Assembly (NCBI GenBank): GCA_914767715.1
Contig: OU612067.1
Location: 11,222,001 to 11,286,000 of the forward strand
Length of the DNA: 64,000 bases
Reading direction: 5' to 3'
DNA from: Membranipora membranacea
Taxonomy: Eukaryota > Bryozoa > Gymnolaemata > Cheilostomatida > Membraniporidae
Shown: positions 35,201-47,100 of the stretch, one piece after another
Position numbering within the stretch: position 1 is the stretch's first letter
Layout of the letters: each line of letters begins with the position of its first letter
Translations under genes and position numbers: made by a program
Notes under the pieces: model-generated
The model's input: only the letters and a program-made list of their open reading frames with translations
Told to the model about the DNA's origin: nothing
Databases searched by the model: none

Positions 35201-38200
35201 TAATCAAAAACAAGGACAACTATTCTATAGATAGATCAACTTACTTACTAAAGGACAACTTACAGCAATTTGTTACTAAGGAAAATTTTGATCATATCAA
35301 ACTTAAGCTGAGTTTTGTGAGTTTAATGTCTCTATTTGCTGCCTGTAGGTGAAATTCGAGAGCTATTTTGTTCTGATTTGCTTGCATTTGGCTCCCCATG
35401 AGGCTTGTCAGTACAGGGGCAACTCTCAATGTTGTCAAACTGAAACACTTATGATTAAGATGACATCATATGTAAAAGCAGTTATTCAGAAAAATATGAA
35501 TACCTAGCAAGTGTTATAAGGTTGTGTTGCTGCAAGAACAAAATCTGAAAGAGATCCCCTGCTCAGCAAATGGTTGGGATTTACGCCAAATATCAATCAA
35601 TTAATATTGCCAACATGGTGAATATTTTGTTACCAAGGCAAAGTCTAAGCTTTTACCTGGTCTGTTGAGAGTTTTCCACAGCCAGTCCCGCTTAACTGGA
35701 TTATCCCAGTTTCCCGTGAAACACTGGGGGGTGGCAACTAGACCCCAATTTACGAACTGGGTATGGGTACAATTATATACTGTGTCATCCCATCCAGTTT
35801 TCCATACATATAAAGCAGCAGGTGCAGGGCGCTCTGTCAATAAAGTTAACAAATAACATTTAAAATGATAAATCAGGCATTAATTAGAATTCATTTATTT
35901 TGTAATGCTCTCTCCTTATTCAGAAGGATAAATTGATCAAATCAGGACCAACTAAAGTCATTAAAATTTTATCACAACCTACAATATCGCGTGATAGGAC
36001 ACAGGGGGGATTTCTAGCTGTCCCTGCCCTAGCCTGCCATCCTTGACCATATTTGACAGCGTAGCGTCACACCGAGGGTCCGAAACGCCCAAATAAAGCC
36101 AGCTTGGGGGTTTCAGGGCGCTGTAAACTTTCCTCACGAGGTTCAGGGCGGAGCCCCGGCCGCCAAAGCCTAGTGAGCAAGTTAAGGCCTCGAAAACTGA
36201 ATTGACTGGGTCCTGGAGGTGCGTCAAAACTGTCAACCTAGATATGCAGCATGGCAACTGTCAGCCCTGCAATTTCGATCAAATTAATTCCTGAAATAAA
36301 TCTGATTTAACACTTGATTGTATTTGTATGGATAGCAGGTGAAGTGACCCTGGGTATTACTTTGCCCTGTTACAAGTGACAAACTCAGTTTAGACTTTGT
36401 TTATTGACCCACTGTCACTGCACATATTATGAAGAGGTTGTGATAACCTGAGGATAAAGAAATATTCCGTACAACCAACAGGTTTATTTAGGATAAGTTT
36501 GAGACATGCTGCCATGTGATATCAAGTTTCTCACAATGATTAAATACATGGGGTGATAACTCTATTGTGTAAATAAGCAACTAAAGTTCAACAATAAGAG
36601 AAGGCAGCTTCTTAGCCTACGATTTGCCCGAATTGACTTTAATGAACTGAGTATACTGGGACACAGCCCTGATAGGACTAAAAAGATAGTGCTTATACAT
36701 TTTGTATCCAATGTTGGTTAAGATAAAATATATTACGAGGTCTGTCTCAGTGAAAAGAATGTACCTTTTTGAGGACTTGCAATACCAATCCAAAAGTAAT
36801 CTAGTTTATTCAAACACCGCTCTTAATCAGGCAAAATCTGAAAAACCTCAAATTCCTTAATATTTTGTAATTTGAACTAGCTCAACATTATTTCACAGAT
36901 ACAGTAAACATCTAGATAATAATAATATTTGCTGTCCGTCTAGGTAGACGATGACTGCACCAAGGTGCGGCATAGGGAGAAGTTTACAGTGACGACTAGG
37001 TTTCCGACTCGTTAGTGCCACTTTTCAACCACTGAGAGCTTTAACCCAGCGTGAAGCATAGCGCTACAAGGCCAGAGCTGCAGTGGTTGACATCTGGTGG
37101 GCCAAATAACCCAATTAAGGTCTGATTAGTGCGGTGGAGTGAAAACCATGGACCTTTAACAGAACAAACAAAAAAACACAAAAAACACAACCTGGGAATC
37201 ATTATCATCATCATGTGGCCTAATATTCAATCTATGGCAGTTACAATTTATGATTTTTATGATGGTAGCCTCAGTAAGATAATAAGTTCCAAACCCTTAG
37301 CAGTTCACTAAATATACCAAGAATTTTCATGACACATACCTCGCATAGTGTAAACCTCTGTTGTTGCTGTTGTTGCTGTTGTTGTTTTGAGATCTGTATC
37401 CACGTCCTTGTTTTCGTCCGAGGTGACAGCAATCTTCAAAGATGAGTTCTCTGCAAAATATGAATGAACCAGTCGTGTGCCATTATATAAAAATGAGTTG
37501 TTTCAGCAACAAAATAAGTGTTAATCCAGAACTACATCATTATAATTAGGTCATATGGACAGGAAGAAAAATAGCACCACTCTGTGAAGTTGCATAAAAA
37601 TGGGAATATCAATGTCCGTATTCTTATTGAATTCCACAGTGAATCTGGCCTTTCCCAAATTCCAGAAATGATTTATGAAAGAATGAGGCAATGAGCAAGG
37701 TTTCCTTGCATCATCATTAGTATTAAAATATTCTTGTGGAATCTGTTTCAGTTTCAGGGCAATCAATCAAAGGACTGGTGATTTTACATTTCTCACAATT
37801 CAATAGACAGTGATCACATGACTTCCTTGTGGCAAACAAACATGGTAAACTATATCGGAGCTGTCATAGCTTTGTAGAAGGCTATAGACAACCCTGAAAT
37901 TTGGAAATGTAATGGGATACTTGATACTTTGTTTTGGATTGATTTCAGTCCAAAAAAAAACTTTAGGCAAGTTTGAATTCTTGTGAAATTGTGAACTGCC
38001 CACCTGCTCTTATCCCTGTGAGCTCCTTCTTGGCTGACATTTGAGTGATAACGACTGTAGGTACCACTATAGCCGTTAGTACTGCTAGGATTATCATAGA
38101 TATGAGAAATACTCGTTTCTTGTTTCCTTGTACACTTTTGGAAGGGGATTCTTCGTCGGGTTTTGTCAGACGATCTTTTTTTGCTGGTCTAACAGAACTT

Positions 38201-38398
38201 GAAACAAGAAGCAGCATGAAAGAATAAAATCACCACCAGGAGGCAACGCAGCAACCTAGTTCTATGAAACCTTGGGTACATTAGCTCAAGTACACAAGAT
38301 ACTTTTTGAGATGGATGGGATTTGAGAACTTGACAGTGATTAAATGAATGACAGTGATAGATAGACCCATCAGTAATCAAAGACTCTTTAGATGACAT
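21998..38398 (-). CDS. Gene A: type II membrane protein with three tandem barrel-like modules
   Basis: Inferred exons (minus): 38367-38398, 38004-38197, 37340-37450, then A1 35657-35833, 34858-35091, 34190-34455, 33923-34030, 31989-32184; A2 31052-31228, 29670-29903, 29092-29360, 28825-28932, 26993-27221; A3 26058-26234, 24675-24908, 24097-24365, 23830-23937, 21998-22225. The sum is 3351 nt, an open frame of 1116 residues. Residues 1-39 are a Lys-rich cytosolic tail and 40-63 a membrane helix with KKR on the inner side. Residues 75-112 form a Thr-rich stalk and 113-1116 three modules with N-glycosylation sequons and six conserved Cys per module. The helix without signal peptide and the charge pattern imply type II topology. 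Each module alternates short hydrophobic strands and helices, as in a glycoside-hydrolase-type barrel. Family and ligand are unknown; a surface receptor or lectin-like role is inference. The first exon is chosen because phase 2 joins exactly, but its donor (GTCTAT) is weak. Confidence 0.72.
26993..31228 (-). other. Module A2 of gene A (recent tandem copy of A3)
   Basis: Exons a-e: 31052-31228, 29670-29903, 29092-29360, 28825-28932, 26993-27221. It is almost identical to A3 through both exons and introns. In exon a the conserved KRDWLWKTL block reads KRDRLWKTL because of one base (CCTGTCCCG instead of CCAGTCCCG on the plus strand). Exon e reads DCLTTFFPQSCVWG and ends WPAQGRAG before a donor. 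That makes it an internal module although the rest of it resembles the terminal type. Gene B has no counterpart. Confidence 0.78.
31989..35833 (-). other. Module A1 of gene A
   Basis: Exons a-e as listed for gene A. Key blocks are ALYVWKTGWDDTVYNCTHTQ, ATPQCFTGNWDNPVKRDW, EITTIFLSS, GLKIYALFAV, KFDGFAVKNDKY, THYSVGWHWG, NWNDSSANVTEHMVRIF and the exon e core CTTTFFPQPCGWG with VSIQSYRRVYSSGGHKDW. Exon e is intact (196 nt) and ends at a donor after GRAG, joining A2 in phase 1. It is the ortholog-like partner of B1 and differs from A2/A3 by many substitutions, so the two module types were distinct before the locus duplicated. Confidence 0.78.
32311..32375 (+). repeat. Imperfect (CACTC)13 tract, gene A counterpart of the expanded array
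   Basis: Thirteen pentamer units with CACCC, three CGCTC and one CATTC variants. It occupies the same intron position as the 160-unit array in gene B and probably shows the pre-expansion state. Confidence 0.9.
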
Positions 38399-38848
38399 TA
38401 AAATGCATCAATATAACTGCAGGAGAAGGTATTCACTTTCAGGTGGTGCAAGATTTGTTCTGCTAGTTTCGATCACATGTTCATACCATATTGTTATAGC
38501 ATCCTCAAAATGTTTAGCCACTTAGTATTCACAACAGTTTGTTCATTTGTGACATATGTAGCGACACACCAAACTTACTTTGGGGCCATAATGAGCTTTC
38601 CTTGGAGGCCTTCTGTGCAGCTATCCTACATGCCATATGAAAAGAAATGGATGATTAACAAAAGAAAAGAGACATTTCTGCCTCAAGGATTAAAGTCTTG
38701 ATACAAAATATTGACTGATTTGGGCATTGGAAAGCTCTTCAAGCATTGATCCGGAAACCGTTGCTTACAGGGAGATTTAATTTGGTAGCAAACAAGAGAT
38801 TCGATTTGAGGGGGATTTTGAGGAGGAAGTACTTGATGATATTAGGTG

Positions 38849-39372
38849 ATATCAATGCACTTCCTTCATGGGAACTGATTCTCTGATTATTTGCTGTGCT
38901 CACCGAACTTATTCTGAGCCCCCCAGACTCTTGCCCCCCCCCCCGTCCGAAGCCCCCCCCCCGTCCGAATGCCCCCCGAAAGAGGAATAACCTTTTAAGC
39001 ATAAATGTAAGTTTCATTGGCTTCGGTTTTATGAATTACGATCCAAAGCTTTGAAACCAAATAGCATAAAAGAAAAATCCATTTATTTTTTAACTTTAAC
39101 TGTTAGAAGACTCCAGGTTAATGTAATGGGCAGTACCACAGCAGCCAATGATAAATGAGTATAGATTTAAATTCCTCATCAACCCACATCCGTAGTCCGA
39201 ACGAAGTGATTTGCAAGGTACTTAACTCTAGCGGTTAATTATCTATCTTATTCTCAAATCTCAATTCTCCATATGCTGACATCAATCATGAAAAGAGGTG
39301 TGTTTTGAAAGGTTTCCTTTTCTGGCAGAACCAAGCAAGTAATAGTTTTCTAGTTGATAAATATACAAGTTA
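38849..39372. mobile_element. 524-bp insertion with AGGTG target duplication and poly-C core
   Basis: AGGTG occurs at 38844-38848 and again at 39373-39377, while the left copy has a single AGGTG at about 16958-16962 followed at once by TTTGTAGCC. The inserted DNA contains a C-rich tract (about 38919-38985) with CCCCCCC runs separated by GTCCGAA. No coding region or terminal inverted repeat is clear. It is specific to the right copy. Confidence 0.75.
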
Positions 39373-39903
39373 AGGTGTTTGTAGCCGCATCAGTATACTG
39401 ATTTTCTGGATAGGTTTCAGAAATATAATCTATAAATTCTAGGTTATATCTGTAGACTAACTAATGGAACGCAAAATTTGCTCGTGATCTAGAACATTCA
39501 GATTCTCCAAATCTTCACAGCCTCTGTGAGTGATACAAAATTACTTAAGTCGCTGAGGCTGTTTGGTACAGAACAAGGAAATACAAGATGACCGAAAAAT
39601 AGCAACCTATCAGCAGCCACGCACATTTCCAAAAGCCTACACTTTGTACCGGTAGTGAATGTACAAGGTGGGGCAATAACTAGTAAAAACTAGAATTCAC
39701 TTACAGCCTTAGCAAACAGGAGGACAGGCCCTCATCGCTCAACTGGAGATCTGAATGTTGCAACAATCGTATGAGATCGTTTTATGTGACTGTCAGTTAC
39801 ACAGAGAGAAAAGGTGCGGTTAACATGACATTGGACTGAATGTTAACAGCCACAATGGTCATGTTATTACCATCATAATGTTCGGCCAACTTTAATATTA
39901 AAG

Positions 39904-41040
39904 TTTTTTTTTTTTTTAATTCTTTATTTTGCAGTCTAAATCATTTTGGGCAAAATGTTTTACATTTAGTCCCAAAACAGACAAGAGAGAAAAAAAGAAG
40001 AAGAAAACTATATAAGTGAGATGAGATATTTAAATAGGCTGCGTTTAAAACAGGAAAGTTAATATATATATACACTTTTATTGTCAATCTACACTAATCT
40101 TTCATGCAGTGACAGAACAAAATAAGGAAAAGCGGAGAGAAAAAGAAAAAATACACTAGTTATAAAAATTAATAGGATTTAAAGTGCTGTGATAGTTGTT
40201 GCTTGAAATGAGTAAGTTTGGTTGCTGAGCGTATCTGAATTGGTAAAGAGTAAAAAGTTGGCGTGATTTTTTGTCTTAATTGATTGCTGTAATAATGTAA
40301 TAGATGTTTGTCTCTAAAGAAAGTTTTAGAGCTAGGTGGAATAAATCCTTCCTAAAGGAAGTCAGGTGCCATCAAATGCAAAATTTTAAAACCAAAAATA
40401 CAGGTGAAATGACCAGCGAGAAGAGGAAAAGGATCAGACCAAGAAAATGTATTTAAATCTCTTGTATGGATTAGATGATACGGTAGGCCTATGTGGTCGA
40501 CATTTGCTATTAGGCGAAAAGCCCTCTTTTGGAACAAGTATATTCTTTCAAAGATATAGCGTGGTGATAGGTTGCCATGTATGCCGATGCCATATATCAT
40601 ATGACAAAAGATATACTGGAAATAAAAGTTACGAGATGATTTACTAATTAGGAATGCCCTGCATTTCTGGAATAATGCCAAACTTTTGTTTTTTTTTCGT
40701 GCAAATCTGGTTTACATGATCATCCCATGTCAATGAGTCATTCAAAGTAAAACCAAGAAGTTTGGTATTGACATTTCGATTAAATTTTTTATGGTTAATT
40801 TTTATGTCTGAATCTAGAGATGTGGCTCTATGAGAGGGTTGTACAAGCATATAGTGACATTTTTTTGAGTTTAACAACATCATATTATTCCTACACCAAC
40901 TTTTCATCAAGTGAAGATCAGTATGACATAAATCATTAAAAAGGTGTATCAAAGTTGACACGAAAAATGGTGTCATGTGGGCAGAGAACATAATCCCAGT
41001 GTTAAATGCCGTGCTATAGTGACCATAATGTATTCTTGTT
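39904..41040 (-). mobile_element. LINE RT fragment with poly(A) tail, right copy
   Basis: Duplicate of the 17500-18620 element. On the minus strand 40991-40640 and 40681-40352 carry the same RT C-terminal blocks. Relative to the left copy, a one-base difference in an oligo-A/T run near 40680-40690 puts the two halves in different frames. The oligo-T run at about 39905-39918 marks the 3' tail. Confidence 0.72.
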
Positions 41041-41185
41041 GTTATTAGGAAAATTCACACTTGGAGAACAACTATTTTTTGATTGAAAGGTAGTAGATAT
41101 GGCATAGCAGGGATATTGGAAATGTTTGGTATCGAGACGCATTGCATTTGCAATATCCATCTGTCACCAAAGAGGGAACAGACTT

Positions 41186-41920
41186 AAGCTGAGTTTATAC
41201 AGAGGAAACTTGCAACTTGCAACTAGCAACTTCGGATTTGGGAAACTTCCTCGGAAACTCGCGCGCATATTTTGAGTTGCCCTCCTGTTTACACACAGGC
41301 ATCTCGTCAGCAACTGTTGCTCATATGCTTTGGAATTTACAGTATTTGGCCAATCACAAATGACAGTTTCTTTTCTTCGGGCTGAATCCTGTTTGTTTTT
41401 AGTAGTGTGTGTCTTGATTCCTGCATTGTATTTCAGTCCTACTAACTGTGGTACCTGTTTGTTGAACAATGTCTGAAGAAGAAGATGATGCTATTTTAGC
41501 AGCTGCTGCCATGGTTATGGCTGTGTGTGCAGTTGAACTTGACACCAATGATATGAGATTGGGGAGGCCATGGGTTGGTCATGTCACTAGAGACAGAAAG
41601 CAGCATGGGATGTACTACACAGTGGTACCCAATTTAAATGTGGATGCCAATGTGGATGCCATTCCAAATGACAGTGACCTCGACAGAACAGACAGATTTA
41701 TTTATTTTCTAGACTTGTAATGATTGGTCAGCAATAAATAAGGCACGCCCAGATGCTAGCAACTGATGCCAAAAATGCAACAGTGCTGCATTCTGTCAAC
41801 TGATGCTAGGATGTGTTGCCCGCGCTGGATTTTACTGGCAACTTGTGTTTACACAGGCGCAACTGTTGCTTGGCAGTTGCTCAGTTGTCAAATTGCTAAG
41901 AAATCTCCTCTGTATAAACT
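41186..41920 (+). mobile_element. Non-autonomous PIF/Harbinger-like element with transposase N-terminal remnant
   Basis: The terminal inverted repeat is AGTTTATACAGAGGA at 41192-41206 and its exact reverse complement at 41906-41920, followed inward by imperfect GTTGC/GCAAC-rich repeats. TTA borders each side, as expected for the three-base targets of PIF/Harbinger elements. The frame 41469-41720 (83 residues) starts with an acidic segment and contains RLGRPWVGHVTRDRKQHGMYY, which resembles the RPW...R...G.Y block at the N-terminus of Harbinger transposases. The DDE domain is missing. The left copy has no insert at the matching place (about 18795). Family assignment is inferred from TIR, target and this block. 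Confidence 0.7.
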
Positions 41921-43976
41921 TTATTCTACTGGAATTCTCCAAATATAAAGTTGCGTGAAGCAGAATTCCAGATAACATTAGGGATGATAAAACTGAGTAC
42001 TCTTTGAGGCCTCAGTTGATAATGTGTACAAAGACAATTTCACAAAACAGACATTAATTTTATGTTCCACCTCATTTTTGCACTAGCTTTAAAGTAAATC
42101 TTTCATAATCTCACCTCAAGTTTAAACAAAAGTTCATTTCACTTTGTGCTTTGAATTAAGAATGTAATAACGCATAATAAAGGTCTCAATAGAAATGATT
42201 GTCAGTAAAATATGCAGATAAGAAGACGATAGTTACATATGCGGATAGCGGGTGCTGTCACTGTTCAGTTAGGCAATCTTTGGCTTGTATGTCTGCCACG
42301 ATACTATTGTGTTCCTTTTCTTGATTTAAGATAAGCGCATGGATTCCCCTCCTTGACAGCCAAAGTTCCGTCTTCTTAAAATCACATTATTAACAACTTG
42401 TATCTATCTGGTTTGTCAGATATTAGACCGACTGGAGACCGACTACCCAAGCAGAACAGACATCCCTCTTTTACTCATTATTGCTCATCTCCTTGTTTCA
42501 TCCTGTCTTATCTTGTTTTATCTACTCATCTATTCTCTCTCCCCGAAATCCCCTGAGTGTGAGCCGTGAGAACTTGAGATCTCACAAAATCGGTAAGCAC
42601 TTGTAATAAACTGCAAAGTAATTTGATCAATCAGTCTGAGAGTATATCTTTATTGATCGCTGCACTGTCCTGTGTATTAATTCAAAGTCATACATATTCC
42701 TTCAGGAGGGACTCAACATCTGATCAAATCACTAACATCTCCATTATTTGGGAGGTTGTTTGGGGCTCTTGCAGAGAGAGATAGAATGTGACCAGCTGTG
42801 TGGAACCAGGGAGGGTGGGATACTCTCCCACCCTCCCTGGTGGAACAGCCGTTTTCTTCTTTGATGTTGAGATCAAAAAGTTGTCTCCTTTTTTAAAAGT
42901 GTAAGACAACTTCTTTTATGGTTATTAGATGACTCTTAAACCAGGGAGGTTTTGGATAAACTCTCTGATTACACCAGGGGTGAATCATTAGCAATAGGCT
43001 GGCGTTGAATTGGAAATCAAAGTGTGGAAACCAGGTAACAAATAGAGCCAAATACTTATTATTTGACAATATTTTGTAAAGTAATGCATGAATATATTTT
43101 GGTCCCATTGATATATTGAAGTGGGTCAATAATGGATGATCGAAATGGATTATATTAATTATCTAATTTTATCTTATTTATTAAAGTCCCCAAACAATCA
43201 CTGTAGCTGGATCATTAAAATATTGGTGTCTCATACCGATTCTGGTAGTCCAAATGCTTTTTCAGACTGTGATATTTAAGTGCTTGATAATGTTTTGCCA
43301 CTTACTTGCATTGCAGCCGTCTGAACACTTAGACTAATATTCGGGTGCACTGTCATGGTGGCATCACTTTATGCCATGCCAGGCCGATAAGGAAGTCATC
43401 AATTGTCTATGTATAATCTCTAATGCTCTCATATGTGGTCTCTTATATCACTGCCAAATCTTCAGAAAATATGGGGAGACCCCCTTCCCCCCTCCATCCA
43501 CACTTGAGTTGTATTCCTGAGGATAACGGACTACTAAAATCTTAGTCAACTATTTATGTTTGCAGGATTTATTTTCAGATTTTTGATTTGATTCTGTGTA
43601 CATTCCTTTCATATTCCATCATAGGAAAAAGTCAATATTTGGTGTTTTGTTGCATCACCAGGAAGTCTTTGCTGCAAATAAAGCGGTTACACATCACTGC
43701 TTTCAACTTTCAATCCGCAGCATCAAGTGCTCATTGTGTCACGAAGCTCGATGATAAGGCTTATCAATAGAATTTGTTATTATCACATTCACATATACTA
43801 GTGATACAACCAGGACCACAATAAAGCCATGCTGTGGGTCTATCGTTTGTCGTGAGCAGGAGAACAATGCTGTTTGGGGGTGATTATCAGCTGAGATTAT
43901 GAATATTGTTATAAGTATGTCTATTGACAACGTGTACATTAAACTATAGTTGTCCAGAACCGTAGAGATTTGTAAG

Positions 43977-44166
43977 CTTTAGAAAGTTGTCAGGCTAACA
44001 GAATAAAAAGGAACTGACTTGCATTCTTGCGACCGACTTCAACTAAACTGGATTCAACCATGGATATTTGATTTAGCTCAATCGTAAGATATAAGTGAGC
44101 GCCTTCATCACCTACTACACACCATACTACTCCGATCATTGCCATTTTGGCAATCCACAGCTAGCT
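43977..44166 (+). promoter_or_regulatory. Unique 5' flank of the SLC15-like gene
   Basis: Unique sequence starts where the duplication ends and leads to the ATG at 44167. It must hold the 5' UTR and perhaps the promoter. No TATA box or other motif stands out. Confidence 0.3.
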
Positions 44167-47100
44167 ATGGCAAACTGTTGTTTATCAAGCTGTGCTCAAC
44201 AGAGAGATCTTAGGCAGAGGAGTGAGACAGCTGACTCAGACAACGACAGCGATGATGACATGGCGCTGTTGGATGTAGTCGGACTTTACCCTACAGAGAG
44301 ACAAAGAAAGCTAGCACTAGGGGGAATATTAGCGTTTGAGTTTTTCAGGAATATGGCGATACAAGCTGTGAGTGTTTGGATACCGGTGACTCTGTCTTTG
44401 AATGTCTACTTCTTCAATAGCGGGAATGGAAAGATTGACATCGACAAACACAACATTGTCAAATTCCAGTAAGTAATGGTGACTTTGAGGACAATTCAGG
44501 GCCAAGGATGGGTGGGACATTAGATCACTGACCTAAAGGTGTCAAGTTTATATGATAGTAGAAGTGAAAGGGTGAGCCGGATATGATTAAAGGGTGAGCT
44601 GGTCATTTGTGCATCTGACTAGGTGATCATGGTATAATTTTGTCGGAGTCATGTCGCATGACAGTAGGTGTTAGTTGAGTAACAAAACACAAATATTTTA
44701 TTGCAGTTTCAATTAGTATAACTCTAAATATTGTATTGGCTAGTTATGTGTCAATCTTGTATATTATAACTCTAAGGTAGATGCTTATCATTTAGATAGT
44801 TTTTGGTATTCATTTTTTAAGCTCTTTACCAGATTTGATGTAATGCTCTCTCAGCTCTCACCAGTTCATGTCTGCAGAGCCCTAGACTCCTTTCACTACA
44901 TTTTTGCTTCAATTTCTACTTGGTTTGCAAACAAGTAGGAATCGGCAAAGAGAGACAGCCATTGCTTTAGTTAGAGGCTCAATAATCAATAAAGACAGCT
45001 CCCAAATGGGACCCGTAGCACCAATCGCCTGGCAATGAGTAGCAAGTGCTGACTGATGGCACCATCTTACCACTCTATGCTGAAACATCATCTGTAACTT
45101 CCACATTATTTCATATATTTGCAGGACTCAATCTCACTTCCTTCTGTCTCTATCAAATTCCCCTTATTTGGAATTATAGCGTTTATCATCCCTATTAGAG
45201 TAACTTGATTCTCCTTTTTTGTCAATTTCTGACTCCTTCTTACATTAATTTCAGAATTGGAATGGTGTCTGTGTTCTCCAATGTTTTGATATATGGACTC
45301 GGATGGATTGTTGGTATAATCACAGACGCATGTATTAAAAAAACTAGAATACTATTTGCTACTTCTCTACTTATGTATGCTGGGTAAGATTTCATGGTTC
45401 TCAGTATTGAATGGAGCTTCTCTATGTGTATATATCCCACAATGCAATATTCTGGAATTCCCAGTTAAGTCAGACCAATGCATATGCATATGCATATGCT
45501 ATACTAAGTATTGATAAGTCTATAAACCATGTGAACGGTATATAAATAATTATATATTCTTATCCCTTGTTTGCTGGCAATTCATCAAATTTGCTTGCCT
45601 CTACATTTACATGTGATGTTGTTAGTAATTTTTGTCAAATAAACATCCTATTATGGCTTTTCTCTAGTTGATTAAAGTCATAAAGCTCAGAAAAACTCTT
45701 TACGGTCTTTGCCTCTAAACAAACTGTTGCCATGCTAGTTTAAGTACGAACCTCTCCCCTGGTTGCTGGTTGACGACTTCCGTTACCAACCACCTTTGAC
45801 CACCAATCTTCCTGTTGGGGAGATTGTTGAAATGGAACGTAAATATCAGCAACCAAGGCAAAGTTTTAGCATTTAAATTGTTGTCGAGGTTCAAATCAAC
45901 TGTTCTTTCCATAGACCTAATTATATTTATCAGTCTATGGTTCTTTCTTTTCTCTGCTTTTCAGGTTCATCTATCTCTCAATGATCTTATATGATGTCTC
46001 AAATAATATTGACTGTATAACCCCTGCAAACAGCTCTGAAGACTTGTCACGTGTTAATTGTACTGTAACTCCTACACAAACAGCTGGTGATTCACAGATG
46101 CTCATCACTATTTACACTTTCCTAACTGCAGCTCTCTCAGCCCTGGAATCTGTATTCGTCACAGTTCTGCCTGTATTGGGAGGTGATCAGGTCTGTGTTG
46201 GTACCTTAGCTTCAGTCTTTTTAAAACGGAGGCGGGTGGTTATAATGCCACCCTGATTCTACGGCATGATTCTATCTGTCTATCTAGTTATGCAATCAGT
46301 CTATCTATATTAATAGCTGACTGACCTGTACTAAATCTAACTACTAATCTTTGAATAGGTCCTAACCGAGCATTATCACGCTTCAAACAAGCTGCCCACT
46401 CTATCGAGAACAATTTCTGGTTGCTTGCTCTTATCGATTGTTGTATGGCACTAAATCAACAGCAGTTTTCTAAATGCTGATATATTGTGGGAATTGAGTA
46501 TCACAGGTTATGGCAGTATTGGCTTTCACCTGAGTGCTATACCCTTCATTCCCAAGAAGGTCATACTATATCATTTGCATTAGAGCGTGTTGAATAAAAT
46601 CCTTGTTTTGCAAAAAACTAAGTGATCAAATAACTTAGATTGTAGCTTTTACCTGTGGTTGGATTTCTCTTTGATTTCAGATACCAGACATTCGAACAGT
46701 CAGGAGATTCTATGCTCTTTATTACTGGTTCCGTAAATTAGGCGAGGTTATGTCTGGGCTGGTCTGCGTCACCTTTGTCGTGTTTGTACCTCATTTCTTC
46801 TTTGACCGGAACAACTTTGACGGTTTCTACGTATTCCTGTTAAGAGGATGGTTTGGTTTTGTGTTTACAACATCAACCCTGGGCACATTGTTTATGATGC
46901 TTGGTAAGTATAACGCTAACCATGAACATATAGCCCTGGACGAGCTTGGCCCAACTAAACATGGAATGAGCATATATGATCAAAAGTATCAGAGGAGATT
47001 AGCATAAGTGGACACATAACTTTCATTATATTCATAAATACTTTCACGGATCGCTTTTTGGAGTCAAGATTTAAGAGTTTGAGTAACAGAGTTGTTTATC

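Larger units (their letters stand above)
21149..43976. repeat. Right copy of large direct tandem segmental duplication (contains gene A)
   Basis: This block starts with the same TTTTTCTCCAGTCGAAGCAC sequence that opens the left copy at 3114 and ends at the shared GTAAGCTTT at about 43976. It includes gene A with three modules. It also carries copy-specific inserts at 38849-39372 and about 41186-41920 and lacks the left copy's (CACTC)160 array, LINE insert and 227-bp insert. Confidence 0.9.
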
